A stretch of 64,000 nucleotides of DNA, from assembly GCA_038501625.1 (NCBI GenBank), contig JAZAYU010000019.1:6108709-6172708 (forward strand). The letters are read 5' to 3'. The notes below the pieces were generated by a model. It was not told where the DNA came from, did no database searches, and saw only the letters and a program-made list of their open reading frames with translations. Made by a program: the position numbers and the translations under genes. Shown here in pieces: positions 1 to 11,790 of this stretch (the stretch's first letter is position 1; each line of letters begins with the position of its first letter). The DNA comes from Corbicula japonica. Its lineage: Eukaryota; Mollusca; Bivalvia; Venerida; Cyrenidae.

Positions 1-3000
1 TGTTAGTTCTTGGCCGTTGTATCCGATTATGTAGACGGCTGGTTCCCCCGGCACGGTAGCCACAACCCTACAACCGTCGATAATCTCTACATCCCACGGG
101 TTGTTAGGGAGCGCAAGCCGTGCAATCAGAACTCCTCTCTTGTTGAACATCTTTAGACAGGCGTTGTTCCAATCAGCCAGAACCATCCGACCGTCTGGCA
201 GGAAAGTACATCCGGTCAAACAACAACTATTCGTATCCGAGCCACTTGTTGCGTCGTTACTTCCCGCAATATGGAACGCCATCTTTGAGAAATCGATTTC
301 TTTAGACATCGATAGGAATCCCGGAAGTTTTTGTTCCTTAGGGCGTGCGACGACGTCACCGAGACTGGTTAAGTTCTGGAAGATCTGGTCTACCCAGGGG
401 TCCGGTCTAAACTCGTAGTCCATTCTCACGGCGGCGTTGAAGTCTCGTCTAAGAATCTCCTCGTAGACTGGGCATTTGTCGTTCAGCCTCTTCTTAAGCT
501 TTGAATATTCCTCTCCACTGGATGGACATGCCTGAATCATAGCAAATAAATATTTACGTTTCATATAACGTTAATACACAGGATGCCCGCAGACTGAGGA
601 ATTATTACGTCTTTTTACGCATTTCCCAAACTGTATTGTAGTCGTGTACGAGTTACTTCCCTTGACAAGTAATCGGCCCAATACGGAAAGCTCGCAGATC
701 TGTAGAATTTTATGACCAATTTATAATAGTAATAGGAAATCTGATAAATTATTGACACGAATAATGAACGGTAAATAACAAAACATGAAAATGAAGTCAG
801 TCGTTGTATAAAAGCGTATGTGACGAATTTAAAACTGCGAGAGACCAAATCAATTCTAGTGTATGCAATGCGGAATGAAAAAAAAAACTTTTTTTTTAAA
901 AGTAGTGTGGCTAAAATTTACGGCCCAGTTCGCTTGCAGGCTGTCGTATATGTTATTTTAAGTTCCCGGTGGCTGCGGCAATCAAGGCTCGGACCACCTT
1001 GGAAAAAACGGGATAAATGAGAGAGAAACGAACGGAGTAAACTTACGTTACATATAGGGCTTTATAAAGCAAGCCGACGGTCTGGGCTTCAAAACCGCCC
1101 GTTATACTGAGTGAGCTCAAGCCTCTGTCGCTTTCTTGGGTGGTAGTGCATTGCATGAAATCCTCCGTCTACAAACGAACATGATATCTTTTAGTCAAAT
1201 ACTACTTACTTCTAATTCCTGTAGACTCTCATTGGTTTCTTGCTGCACTTTCTTACAGCGCCTTATTTGATCGTTGACCGTTTTCATGTGCTTGGCGTGG
1301 ACTTCGTCTAGCCTAGCCATGAACTCTTTCTGTCTGGCGAGCAGTAGGGCGATCAGGTCCTCGACCAAGTCCAGGAAGTCATCCTGCACGTCTTCCTTGC
1401 TCTCACACAACTGTCGCTTCATGTTGGACCGTTCCTGTAGCATCGTACCTGTAACAACCAAATGTTGCATTACTTTACATACCTCGAACGTTCCTGTAGC
1501 ATCATACCTTTTACAAGTAAATGTTCCATTACTTTACATACCTCGAACGTTCCTGTAGCATCGAACCAGTAACAACCAAATGTTGCATTTCTTTACAGGC
1601 CTTAGCCTTCCCTAACTGCTAACTGAATTTTAACATTTTAAGTAATCCTTAACTCAATACTGTTGGCTTTTATCAAGTGAGCGAAAGGTTTAGATCCAGA
1701 TCAGCCACCATATCAGTGCCATCTGATTATTGATCTTACCTGTTCGCATTTCGATTCTTCGGATTTTTTTCTGGCCAAGAGTGCAGATCCAAATCAGATG
1801 TCATGGATGTGCCGGCTGATCTGGATCAACGCTGGTTGCACATGCGATAAAACCCGTATTAAGTAAAGGCTTAATTTATAATTTACTAGCATTGCTAGTT
1901 TTATGGAATGTTGCGCTCCGATATGCACCATATATTAGTAGAAAGCTTATCATGTAAATATCTCCTTCATTTCTAATTAAACATACTTAAAATTAACTAA
2001 TTGTATACAGTGAAAGCTCGCTTTTAAGCCCACCATTGGGGCTCGAAAAAGTGGTGTTAACCGAAAGGTGGTCATTATTTAAAGGTAGAAAATAGTGAAA
2101 TACTACAACATGGGACACTGGTGGTCTTAATTTCGGGATGATCTAATGAGGATTTCACTGTAGAATATGAAAAAAACGCTATTTTTGCGCGAAATAACGA
2201 AAAGTCGCCGTGCAATGAAACGCCAATTTAACTGTACAAAATAGCGTTCTTTCTAGCTTCGCCTGGCGCTTTTTCGTTATTTCGCTTGGCGTCGTTTCGT
2301 TATTTCGCTTGGCGTATTTTCGCTCGGCGTTATTTCGTTATTTCGCCTGGCGTTTTTTCGTTGTTTCGCGTGGCGTTTTTTCGTTATTTCGTCTTTTCGC
2401 GTGGCGTTTTTTCGTTATTTCGTCTTTTCGCGTGGCGTTTTTTCGTTATTTCGTCTTTTCGCTTGGCGTTATTTCGCGGCGAAATAACGAAAAAACGAAA
2501 TGGCATAAATCAGCCACCATAGTAGAACGTGATGTAAATTATTTACAAGCAATCTAACTTTATATGAATTATGAGTGTGATTGTGTACTTAAAAAATGAT
2601 ACTGCCTCTACCTGGGAGCGAACCCACCTGGGAGCGAACCCGCACCGTCACTGCGACAGCGCCTAGCCCTGCAATTCCGACAACGCAACCAATTGAAGAA
2701 TAAAAACTAATAAAAATATTTACCGGCAAAGACATCGAAACGTTTTAGTTGGGCCTCTACGTTCTTACGGTCTCGCTCCATGGTCTGGGCCTCCGCCCAC
2801 TCAAAGGCGGGAACCAGGAACTCGCACTTGTTGTGAACTTCTTGGGCTTCCTGTGAAAAGATAGACATATAAAATAGGAATCGGATCGAATACCGAAATC
2901 ACTATTCGAATATTTGTTAGGCATATTCGAATAAATTCGAACATTCGAATTTCATCCAAGTTTGTTAATATAAACAACAATCACAATCTGTCCGAATATT

Positions 3001-5156
3001 TATATTTAGGTTGATGCAATAATCCGCCATACAAATATAATTAAATCCTCTGATCATCTTTGAGAACAATAAATCAGTTTTAAGGTATCGCAAACATTGC
3101 AAATGGCGATAAAAGGCTAAAATTTCAAAAAATGAATTTTGGGGGAAATACTTATTGCCACCTAGATTTTAGTAAATAAATGTATTTAGCTATGGATGTA
3201 GTAAATGTTACTTCCTGGTTCAAAGTGAAAGTAGATTCTACTTTCAATTTGAACCAGGAAGTAAGATTTCTTTGAATTTCTTGAATACCCTAACATTATT
3301 TTGACGAATTGGCACTAAACATTGTAGACCAGCATATACTTATTTCAGGTATGAGTTGCTTTGGTATATTGTTCATGAATTTCAGAGTTCTCATGCAAAT
3401 AGTTTTTCTTTTGTTTTAGTATGTGCTTGGTAATTAGAACATGAATTAGACTAAACTGAGCTTGCAAACATTTACTACATCCATAGCTAAATACATTTAT
3501 TTACTAAAATCTAGGTGGCAATAAGTATTACCCTCAAAATTCATTTTTTGAAATTTTAGCTAGTTTTCGCCATTTGCAATGTTTGCGACCTCTTAACTCA
3601 AACTTTTAAAGTGCTGTTTTTATACGTAGTCTTCAGGCGGTTTAGACATTTTGTTACGTCCAGTAATTTTCATGCAACAGTCATTTGGAAGAGACATATA
3701 TTTTTAATACTTTCCCAAATATTTTGATACAAACACGTATTCGAATATTCGTTGTCAAACCGAATATTCGGCTATTCTAATATTCTGTCCCATCCTTAAT
3801 ATAAAACATTATCTACGTTAATTTGACAAACAAATCACGTGAAAAATGCGCAGCGATCTGTTACATTCTCAAATCGGAAATCATTTCATTCTAAAAGCAG
3901 TCTCTCTAGGCAGTATATTGACACACAGCGAAAATTAACCGTATTTAGGTTGAATCAAAGTAAATCCAATTCTCATAAAGCTGAATGTTAAATTCCCAAT
4001 ATTCAATGTATATACATTATACATTAAACATGAAAAGCTTAAATTCCTAGATAAACCATATTTTGGTGTGAAGATCTACATTTCATCTTTTCACAACTAT
4101 ACATCCGCTGAAGGGCTTTTTTTCTTTCTTTAGTAGGGGCCGTTTATGGGCGCCTTCCCCTCAAAACATTTCTTTAAAATCATGCAGTTTCCACCCCCCA
4201 CCCCCCAAAAAAGTATCTTTACCTCAGGTTTTTTCATTCCCCTTCAGAGAAAAAACCACGCTATTTTACCCAAAATTATAGGGCGTTTGCCCTTTCTCCT
4301 GGCATTGAAAAGAAGTCCTGCGCTGTTCCGGCACTAGTCCGCCTCTGTCGATCAAGATAGTCATGAAAACGCTTTCGTTTCTTTCTTAAACATTGCATGT
4401 TATATCTGAAAACAAGCCACAAACAAGCCGATTTTTAAGGGATAAGAGGCCCCCAGATGAAGAAAAAAAATTATCATATATTAAAACGGAGGTATACTGC
4501 GTTATTTGGTGTAATGTAACCTTTATAAATTTAATTCTTACCTTGCTGGAACAAAGCGTCATATGATCCACACAGTAGTAATCCGAATCACCACCACCCG
4601 CACTTCCGGTGCGACTGGCACTTCCGGGAGTGCCCGACTTAGTTCCAGACCGGCTCGAGCAGCTACTGTGAACCAGTGCACGGACCTCCAGATCGCTAGA
4701 CGGCCTCGACGTTGGTGTTTTAGGTAGTGACACACTTTTGCTGGGAGAATCCATTATATCTGCGATCTCATCGTTTAGGTCGTCTGTCCGATTCGTTTCG
4801 CGAGAGACGGCCGATCCATTGTTTTTCTTATCTTTTGGATCAGCACTTACAGTGATATGAAGCAGCGCTTGATCTGCATTGGAATTCGGATTCCTGGGGG
4901 ACGCACCTGTTGTAGCTTCCCCGAACGAGCTGGTTTTGTTTCCCGAATTACCCTTTGATTTTCCATCGGTTTTTGCAGCAGATGCTGCCTTGGGCTGAGT
5001 TTTCTTCGTTGTCGTGACATCACGTAATTCAATGCTTACGTCATCTGCAGGTCCTCCTCCCACCGGACTCAAACTACGTCTGCCGCCTTCAACATCCGGT
5101 AAACTAAGTATACCGGTGCTCACCGGCTTCTTCCGCCTCGCAGTCTGGGATGACAT
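1..5156 (-). CDS. TRIM-like protein (half B-box, coiled coil, NHL-like propeller start), 3' end beyond window
   Basis: Model: complement(join(<1..531,1210..1448,2724..2850,4542..5156)), at least 504 codons. All junctions are GT-AG and in phase. Exon 1 (205 aa from the ATG at 5156) is Ser/Thr/Lys-rich and probably disordered. It ends in YYCVDHMTLCSSK, which resembles the second half of a molluscan B-box. Exons 2 and 3 are charged and helical (for example EAQTMERDRKNVEAQLKRF), as in a TRIM coiled coil. The exon at 1-531 contains PDGRMVLADWNNACLKMF, typical of an NHL propeller blade. No RING is seen, and the first Cys-x2-His of the B-box and the Cys expected after CSSK are missing, so a small exon may be unrecognised between 2850 and 4542. 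The likely role is a TRIM-like scaffold or ubiquitin-pathway protein; this is inferred from architecture only. Exon structure is secure, family naming is moderate. Confidence 0.8.
1431..1600. repeat. 59-bp tandem repeat across an exon-intron junction
   Basis: About 2.9 units of 59 bp; anchor GTTCCTGTAGCATC begins near 1431, 1490 and 1549. The first unit includes the first bases and the acceptor of the TRIM-like coding exon 1210-1448, so the array arose by duplicating a splice junction into the intron. The extra copies have altered acceptors. Confidence 0.8.
1672..1855. mobile_element. Diverged copy of the GATC-rich double-hairpin MITE
   Basis: Two arms with the family cores TAGATCCAGATCAGCC and GCCGGCTGATCTGGATC in inverted order, separated by a spacer related to the family spacer TTTCTGACCAAAA. 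The ends are eroded and no TTAA flank remains. Confidence 0.6.
2006..2162. mobile_element. Short MITE with TACAGTGAAA termini
   Basis: The left end TACAGTGAAA is matched by TTTCACTGTA on the right, about 157 bp apart. A TA at each edge fits a mariner-like element. It has no coding capacity and lies in an intron of the TRIM-like gene. Confidence 0.5.
2240..2490. repeat. Minisatellite, about 31-bp units
   Basis: Units of the form TCTTTTCGCGTGGCGTTTTT plus TCGTTATTTCG recur with a period of 31 bp in the right half and shorter variants on the left. The open frames across it (from about 2286 and 2309) are by-products of the repeat. GCGAAATAACGAAAA occurs in reverse orientation at both margins. 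Confidence 0.75.
2590..2700 (-). mobile_element. tRNA-derived SINE fragment
   Basis: On the minus strand a B-box-like GGGTTCGCTCCC and a D-arm-like segment resemble a tRNA with a long variable region. Related sequences occur at 29255-29350 and 30060-30150. The head is partly duplicated (TACCTGGGAGCGAACCC, then CCTGGGAGCGAACCC). Confidence 0.45.
2876..3800. mobile_element. Composite element: outer ATTCG-rich termini with a nested inverted-repeat MITE
   Basis: The outer ends (2876-2960 and 3720-3800) are rich in inverted TTCGAATATTCG motifs. Nested inside, about 3088-3200 is the near-exact inverse complement of about 3470-3595, giving a roughly 500-bp foldback element with arms near 115 bp. 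A further small palindrome at 3210-3262 (CTTCCTGGTTCAAA against TTTGAACCAGGAAG) sits at its centre. The composite occupies the intron between the first two TRIM-like exons. Confidence 0.7.
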
Positions 5157-5327
5157 CTTGCGGAATTACCTACAAGAAATCAATTTGTCATATTGCTGCG
5201 CACAAAAATGCTCAAAAGGTATCAAATTCAAGTGTACCTGCATTTTATTATAATTATATTTACATTCCTATTGATTTCTTCGTTTAACAAAATTCGGTTC
5301 ATTTTGCATGAACCGCATGACCCGTAA

Positions 5328-5344
5328 TGACGTCAGTAACGTCA
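5328..5344. promoter_or_regulatory. CRE-like site upstream of the TRIM-like gene
   Basis: A full palindromic TGACGTCA at 5328-5335 is followed by a second half-site context, TAACGTCA, at 5337-5344. Both lie about 170-190 bp upstream of the gene's ATG at 5156. This spacing suits a proximal CREB/ATF site, but no transcription start was mapped. Confidence 0.4.
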
Positions 5345-5466
5345 TGGCTGTTACTATTGAAAACTCCCACGTATTACTCCCCCTTTTCACTTAATACTAA
5401 TTTTTGAAAGCGCTCGACTTAAGTTTATTTAAAGAAAAAAAAAACAAATAAAATGTAAATATAAGT

Positions 5467-5617
5467 AATGATTCTTATTTTGGTGCGGTTCATGCAGATT
5501 GGACGTGCACGCGCGAGCTGGCAAATTTACCATAAAGCGCTAGCGCGCTTTATGGATTTTCCAGCTCTCGCGTGCACGTCCAATCTGCATGAACCGCACC
5601 AAAATAAGAATCATTCC
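5467..5617. mobile_element. Near-perfect 150-bp palindromic element
   Basis: About 65-bp arms run inward from AATGATTCTTATTTTGGTGC to the inverse sequence ending ACCAAAATAAGAATCATT. The short centre contains AAAGCGCTAGCGCGCTTT. Nothing is coded. This is a foldback MITE or a recent inverted duplication, about 310 bp upstream of the TRIM-like gene's start codon. Confidence 0.75.
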
Positions 5618-5659
5618 TTAATTATACGTGTGACAAATAAATTTGAAGGTGCAACGAAA

Positions 5660-6977
5660 ACCAAGGGTGCACCGATGTTAAGATAGTATAGATGCATTCG
5701 TAAGTTTGCGATGCACCTACAAATTTATATGCCCAACTTGTAAATTTATACGTCCATCGCATAATTCAGCGGTGCACCGTTATTTATGCGACGTACACGT
5801 TAGACGTAAAAAGTGAATGAAACGGTATTCGAAAAAGCCACACATCGGTATTTTGTAGGTGAAACTATACCACGTGACTGAGAATGTCGTGCACATACAA
5901 ATCACTTGCTTCAGGTATGTTTGTTTTGCTTATTTCGCCTTAATTTCTGGATCGATTTTGATCAGAAAAAGAGCACCGTACTATTGTTAAAAGCATTTGC
6001 ATCGACATTAAATTTTCAATATCAGTAGGCTGCCGTTTTCTCTAACATTCAAAGACATTTCAAACAAAATAAATTTATCTTTGAATGTATGAGAAAACCT
6101 GACCGCTCTTGGTGCCAAGATGACGAATGATATATGTACGCATATGTCTTTTACAAGTGATTTTTTAAAATTCTTTCATTATTGTATACTCTTTTTTTAG
6201 CTTTTTGGAAAGAAAGAACGTTTAAATGTCTCATTTTCATTTATTATTTTTCATGTACATTGCTGTTAAGTTTTTAATGAGATTAAACTCATTCAAACAA
6301 CAACAACAACAACAACGTTATGTTTCAGTTTATAAGCTTTGGGGCCTATTGGTAATCGCAAAATTTACTTACAGTTTGTGTATAATCCAAGCTCGAACCC
6401 TTAATATATACTTTAAAAATTTCAAAATCACCGGTTTAAGCCATTTTAATTTTTTTATAAATTAGCCGTTCTGTAACACAACGCTTTCTAGACTTTTACC
6501 TGGAATTAAAACTATTATCTGGAAATGAATTATTTAAGTTTACCTTAGGAATAATCGATACGTCCTATGTTTAATTTTTTACTATCATCAACAATTTATT
6601 GAACCGTTATATTGTATTTCTAACAGAAATGTATTGATTGGAATTTTCCTATTAGATAAGTCTTCAACCGGAACAGATTCAGTAAGCTGGACCATTAACA
6701 AGAGATATCAAAGCACATATTATTTTAATAATAAATGGAACTGTATTAAAAACGAACCTGTCAACCTTAAAGGGAAATGTGTCTCATTGTTTCACATTGA
6801 AGTAAAACATTCTAAGTTAGTATAAATGTACGTGAAAACATACGAACAATCACGTCGTAAAAACACTGATTTATAAAAATTAGAGAGGGAGTGATCCATT
6901 TTTGTTTTAACGAAACGGGATGACATATATTCAGACAGTCAGAGACTCACTCAACAAAAGGCTATGTTGATGTAAAG
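5660..6977. other. Intergenic, no gene recognised
   Basis: AT-rich DNA with a small (CAA)n run near 6297-6315. The open frames at 6226-6465 and 6634-6825 have no recognisable domain and look like chance ORFs. Confidence 0.5.
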
Positions 6978-7917
6978 AAGTTCTCAATTGTCCAGCATCG
7001 TCATGTACAAAATTCTCAATGGTCCAACACCGTCATGTGCAAAGTCCTTGATGTTCAAGCCCCGTCATGTACAAAGTCGTTAATCTACAAAGTCCTCAAC
7101 GGCCAAGCCTCGTCATTAACAAATTCCTTCATGTACAGTCTTCAATCATCAAGCGCCATCATGTACAAAGTTCTCAATGGTGAATAACCGTCATGAAAAA
7201 AGTCCTTCATGTACATACCGGTAGTCCCAAATGGTCAAACACCTTCATGTACAAAGTCCTCAACGGTCGATTAGCGTCATGTACAGAGTCCTTAATGGTC
7301 AAACATTGTCATGTACAAAGTCTTCAGTTGTCAAGCACTGTCATGTACAATATTCTCAAAAGTCATGCACCGTCATGTACAAAGTCCTCAATGTTAAAGA
7401 AACGTCATGTGCAAAGTCCTCAATGGTCAAGCAGCGTCATGTACAAAGTTCTCAGTGGCAAAACACCGTCATGTGCAAAGTCCTCAATTGTCAAGCACCG
7501 TCATGTACAAAGTTCTCAGTGGCAAAACACCGTCATGTACAAAGTCCTCAATTGTCAAGCACCGTCATGTGCAAAGTCCTCAATGGTCAAGCAGCGTCAT
7601 GTACAAAATTTACAATGGCCAAACACCGTCATGTACAAATTCCTCAGTGGTCAAACACCGTCATGTACAAAGTTCTCAATGGTCAAACATTGTCATGTAC
7701 AAGGTCCCAATGGTCAAGCACCGCCATGTTCAAAGTCCTCAATTCTCAAGCACCATCGAGTTCAAAGTTCTCAATAGTCAAGCATCGTCGTGTACAAAGT
7801 TTACAATGCTCAATCACCGACATGTACGAAGTCTTTAATGGTCAAGCACCGTCACGTACAGAGTTCTAAATGACTAAGCACCGTCATGTACAAAGACCTC
7901 AATGATCAAGCACCGTC
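6978..7917. repeat. 32-bp minisatellite, about 29 units, open in all three forward frames
   Basis: Units of the type GTACAAAGTCCTCAATGG plus TCAAGCACCGTCAT repeat with a regular 32-bp period, clearest at 7441-7640, with scattered substitutions. Because 32 is not a multiple of 3 and the unit has no forward stop, three overlapping frames of 143, 194 and 212 codons stay open (7193-7869), each translating to a period of 32 residues built from MYKVLNGQ-like blocks. No splice or promoter context was recognised, so it is annotated as a repeat, not a gene. Confidence 0.85.
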
Positions 7918-7919
7918 AA

Positions 7920-8770
7920 TAATCTAGCGCCAATGATCTAATGAGTCTCATACTATTGGGTTATTTCTAATTTGTTGAGCATATCATGCATCACGGTTTA
8001 CTTGAAAAAAATACAGTCCGAAATATCATACGTTTACACAAGGAAACACTTTCATTGTTTGAATAATCAATTTTTAATTGTCCGACTTTCCCCCTGTGAC
8101 ATTGAATCTGTCACGGAGTCATGGACCCTGTAATCGTTAATATGGATCGAGAGCATCAGTACCGCAATAGAGAGATTAAAACTGAAATGTTACGAACCGC
8201 CATGCACCTGATATACCAGGGGGTATGACGTGGCACTGCTTCCGAAGATAGTTAAGCGAGGACAATGTTGCATTATGATAAAAATGGCGGTTTAGTCGTC
8301 CTTTTGTTAAAAAAAACTTTTTTTCAAGGTAAGTGCCTTCATACTATATTTAATTTAAAGTGTACCTGTGCATTCCGCTACCAGATGCCTAAGATATCCT
8401 CTACACTTTTTTCAGCAACGCAGATTTGGTAACAAAAATGTTATAGACAGTTTTACACAGAACACGCCAAAAATATGGTATTTTAAGTCAGATCTTCAGA
8501 CATCTGGGCACTAAGATGTTGGGTTTTAGCATTTTATCAAGTCAAAGTAACATATTCTTTTTTTCTACGTGGCTCGTCCCCAACAAGCAACCCCCCGCAA
8601 TCAAATAAAAACAGGACATGCCATTATCTGGCATTCGAAGATTAGGACATTCCCTTTCTGGCGCTTCCTGGATAACTTGTATACGTTAACAAGCCAGTAG
8701 AGCTATTGTCAAGATGGCGGCGTCCAAAAGATTCGAATTTGCACTAAGAAATCTGGCTCTTATGGTCTTA
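7920..8770. other. Intergenic, no gene recognised
   Basis: No conserved frame, RNA gene or clear repeat was found. Confidence 0.4.
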
Positions 8771-8774
8771 TTAT

Positions 8775-8780
8775 AATAAA

Positions 8781-8815
<35 letters not shown>

Positions 8816-8816
8816 C

Positions 8817-8915
<99 letters not shown>

Positions 8916-8969
8916 TATAATAATTATAATAATAATTATAATAATAATAATTATTATTATTATTTTATA

Positions 8970-9040
<71 letters not shown>

Positions 9041-9042
9041 TT
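8775..9042. repeat. (AAT)n/(ATT)n microsatellite, self-complementary
   Basis: (TAA)n with a few interruptions from 8775 to about 8935 passes into (ATT)n from about 8949 to 9042. The two halves are inverse complements and can fold into one long AT hairpin. Confidence 0.9.
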
Positions 9043-9049
9043 TAAAAAT

Positions 9050-11255
9050 TCATACATTTTATGATCGGAAACAAATTTTAATTTGAATGTAATAATGTTC
9101 TGTTGGAGGTAATTGTGACCTTGACCTTTGATTTTTCATAAGGTAGTCGATAGGTAGTCATTTACTTATCATAAAGTACCTCATAACCAAGTTTACTCAC
9201 GATAAGTTCAGCTGTTCTTTCATATTTATTTTTACCATAATGCATTTTTTCTGGATGTAACGTGACCTTGACCTTACACAATGACCTATATATAGGTCTT
9301 TGGTCTATATTAGTTTTGTTTGAAAACAACATTTATTGGAAGGTATCATTCCCATTAAACTTTGATTAACAGGGTTCATCAAATGATCATAAAATATCCC
9401 ATACCACAATTTAATTATTAATTGTGCATTTTGCTCTTCGTTTATTGATCAACAAAATTTAAGGGACATTAACCTCTCTTAGTTTGATCTCAGTAGCAGT
9501 GTGGATTATAAAGTCACTTTGAACGACCGCCAATTCAAAGTGACTGTTCTTCCGTCATTCAATGGTACGTTGCACTAAAATCGAGTTTAAAAATGAAAAC
9601 TTTTCCAATTGTTACAATTTCCTGACATAATTCCACAACATCAATTCCGCGCAGAACATCTCTATATTAATTAAACACATCATAACTGATGTCCATTGAA
9701 TAAGCCTCGAATTAGAATAAGTGTTATGGAAACCCCCGGAGTTGGGAAACTCCTACTTGAAGAACATTTCTTCTAGAAATGAACAATAATCATGTAAACT
9801 GATGCAATTTAAAACCTGTAGACGGGTAACATACATGTTAAATATTGACAAGATAACATGATTCACAGTTTATTTGCATTAAATGATTAACAAATCATAT
9901 TTATAAAATTTTGGTATCGAACACAAGCAAGGACTATTTTCAAGTGTTTCGGCACGCAGATATTAAAATAACTATTATTTAATGCATAATGCATGGTATT
10001 TAAATCGCGTAAAATATATAGGGATAATAATTGATAATACCTAGTTCGTTTGAACCGACTGAGCGCAAAAATATCACCTGCGAACAACAGGTTTTGGGAT
10101 CGGCAGACCCAGAGTTATCAGTTTTCTGACTCTTGACAGTATCAACTTTTCTTAAAATAGTAAAAACAGCCAGCCTAAGAACCGCCATAAAGTAGTTCCA
10201 ATTTTCAAAAGTCCTGACTGTAGGGTATGCCGACACCTCAGAACTTTCAATGCTTTGATTTTCATAGTCGTTTCAAATGTCAACTGCAAACCTAACAAAA
10301 TATTTCTTCGAATATATTATTTAGACATTGAAATAATTGTTCAGGAAATGAAATTAATCTACGCGAAATTCAGTGCTTATCAATATATTTTACATTAATA
10401 TGTATTTGCATCTGAAGATTCAGAAGTAGTTCCAAAAATGGCACATAATTACAATGACGCAAAACTGTAAGGGGAAGAAACCGCTGCAACGAGTTTGCCT
10501 AGTAACCGTAGTGACCTCCCTTCGACGCAACGTTTAAAAATGAGTGTAATTAAGGCATAAAACATACATAAAAGTTATACACTTATGAAACTATTTTTTT
10601 TTGACAATTACGGGCTATCAGAGATGATGAGCAATCGTTAAAATAAAATAAAAACTCAGAAAATAATTGACATCTTCGGACATGTTTGAATATGTTTTGC
10701 ATAAAAACAGAGAATGTACTTTGGGATGAGACTCTGTCCTTCAGTGCACTGAACATCTCCATTGTCTTCAGTGCTTTGATTATTGTTCTGTACCGCAGCT
10801 AACTTAAAAAAATAAGAATATTTGACTTAATAATGTATCTACCAACTCTGCAATTGTGAAAATTAGGGTCAAAATTTAATTTAAGTCAAGTCGAAGAGAA
10901 AGCTTGTTAACGCATTACCAAATTTTCATCAAAGTTACTCATAATGTATGTCTTTGTGTAATTTGAAAAATGTTTGAAGGCAAGAAATTTATAGGGAGAT
11001 TGATGCCATATTTTTAATATGATTAAACTTACCTAAAACAAGTGCCTTGACGGAATAAAAGTTGGATTGGGTCATCTTGGTTCAAAAATGCTTCAAAGGA
11101 AAATAAAAGGCAATATTATATTTTCTCCCTGTTATTCGTAAAAACCATCTGTAAATTCAAAAGAAAGGTTTCCAACATGATATTCTGCAGCGCTCTGCAG
11201 GTCAGGAGATTAACCCATTTACAGTTGATCATTATGCCTACCTCTTTGGTTGCAT
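9050..11255. other. Intergenic, repeat-derived, no gene recognised
   Basis: Contains two TGACCTTGACCT blocks (near 9116 and 9264), often seen in molluscan repeats, and otherwise AT-rich unique DNA. The frames at 9887-10236 on the minus strand show no known domain. Confidence 0.4.
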
Positions 11256-11790
11256 GACGGTGGCAGGGGTTTAATTTATGAAGGTTTATAAGGATTTTTT
11301 TAAAGAACATAGAAGCTCGATTTGTTTCTTTTATCCCTTTCATCGTGTTCTTGCTGATTTGACTCCAGATGCTTTGGTCTTGGTAAGGTCATTGAGTAAC
11401 CGCCCCTTAGGCTTTTCAATGCTATTAGCTTCTTTTGTTTTATATGTTTGTGTGTTTTTGCATGCAACATTATACAGTTATGGGTGGGTTGGTTATTTCA
11501 CCAAGACAACTAGTACTTGTTTTGTGATATGAGAACCTGTTGTGGCAAGTGTGAGGTTGGTGCACCCTAGAACCTGGTTTAAACCCCCAGTGGCAATTTG
11601 TTTTGTTACTGTCCGTTCCAAGGCGGTAACCCCAATGGTTCTCTTTTTCGTTAATTGTTTGTGGCGTCTTATTTGAATTGACATACTTATAACAAACATG
11701 CTCTCTCTTCATCTCTACTTTTTCGCTGCGTGGGGAGGCTGTGTTTTTTAGTGTGGCGATTCCTGATATGCATATTTCACTTTTTTCATT
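11256..11790 (+). mobile_element. Dispersed repeat family D, copy 1
   Basis: Carries the family core GGTTGGTGCACCCTAGAACC, then TTTAAACCCCCAGTGGCAA and CTGCGTGGGGAGGCTGTGTTT. The same blocks occur in the same order at 24430-24700 and inverted at 13690-14105 and 30930-31290. Its first part (11278-11395) is related to 31895-31990. Class unknown, no coding domain. Confidence 0.65.

Noticed and set aside
101..418. 105-codon plus-strand ORF
   Set aside because: Antisense shadow of the minus-strand TRIM-like exon, which continues in frame to the window edge and has a consistent acceptor at 532-533.
2286..2557. Repetitive plus-strand ORFs rich in Phe/Arg
   Set aside because: Produced by translating the 31-bp minisatellite; no start context, domain or exon structure.
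4262..4334. Possible missing B-box exon (minus strand, starting TGC after AG)
   Set aside because: The frame is open and begins with Cys but has no His/Cys pattern of a B-box, and the following GT is a weak donor.
6978..7917. CRISPR array
   Set aside because: 32-bp units are contiguous with no unique spacers and the surrounding genome is eukaryotic; it is a minisatellite.
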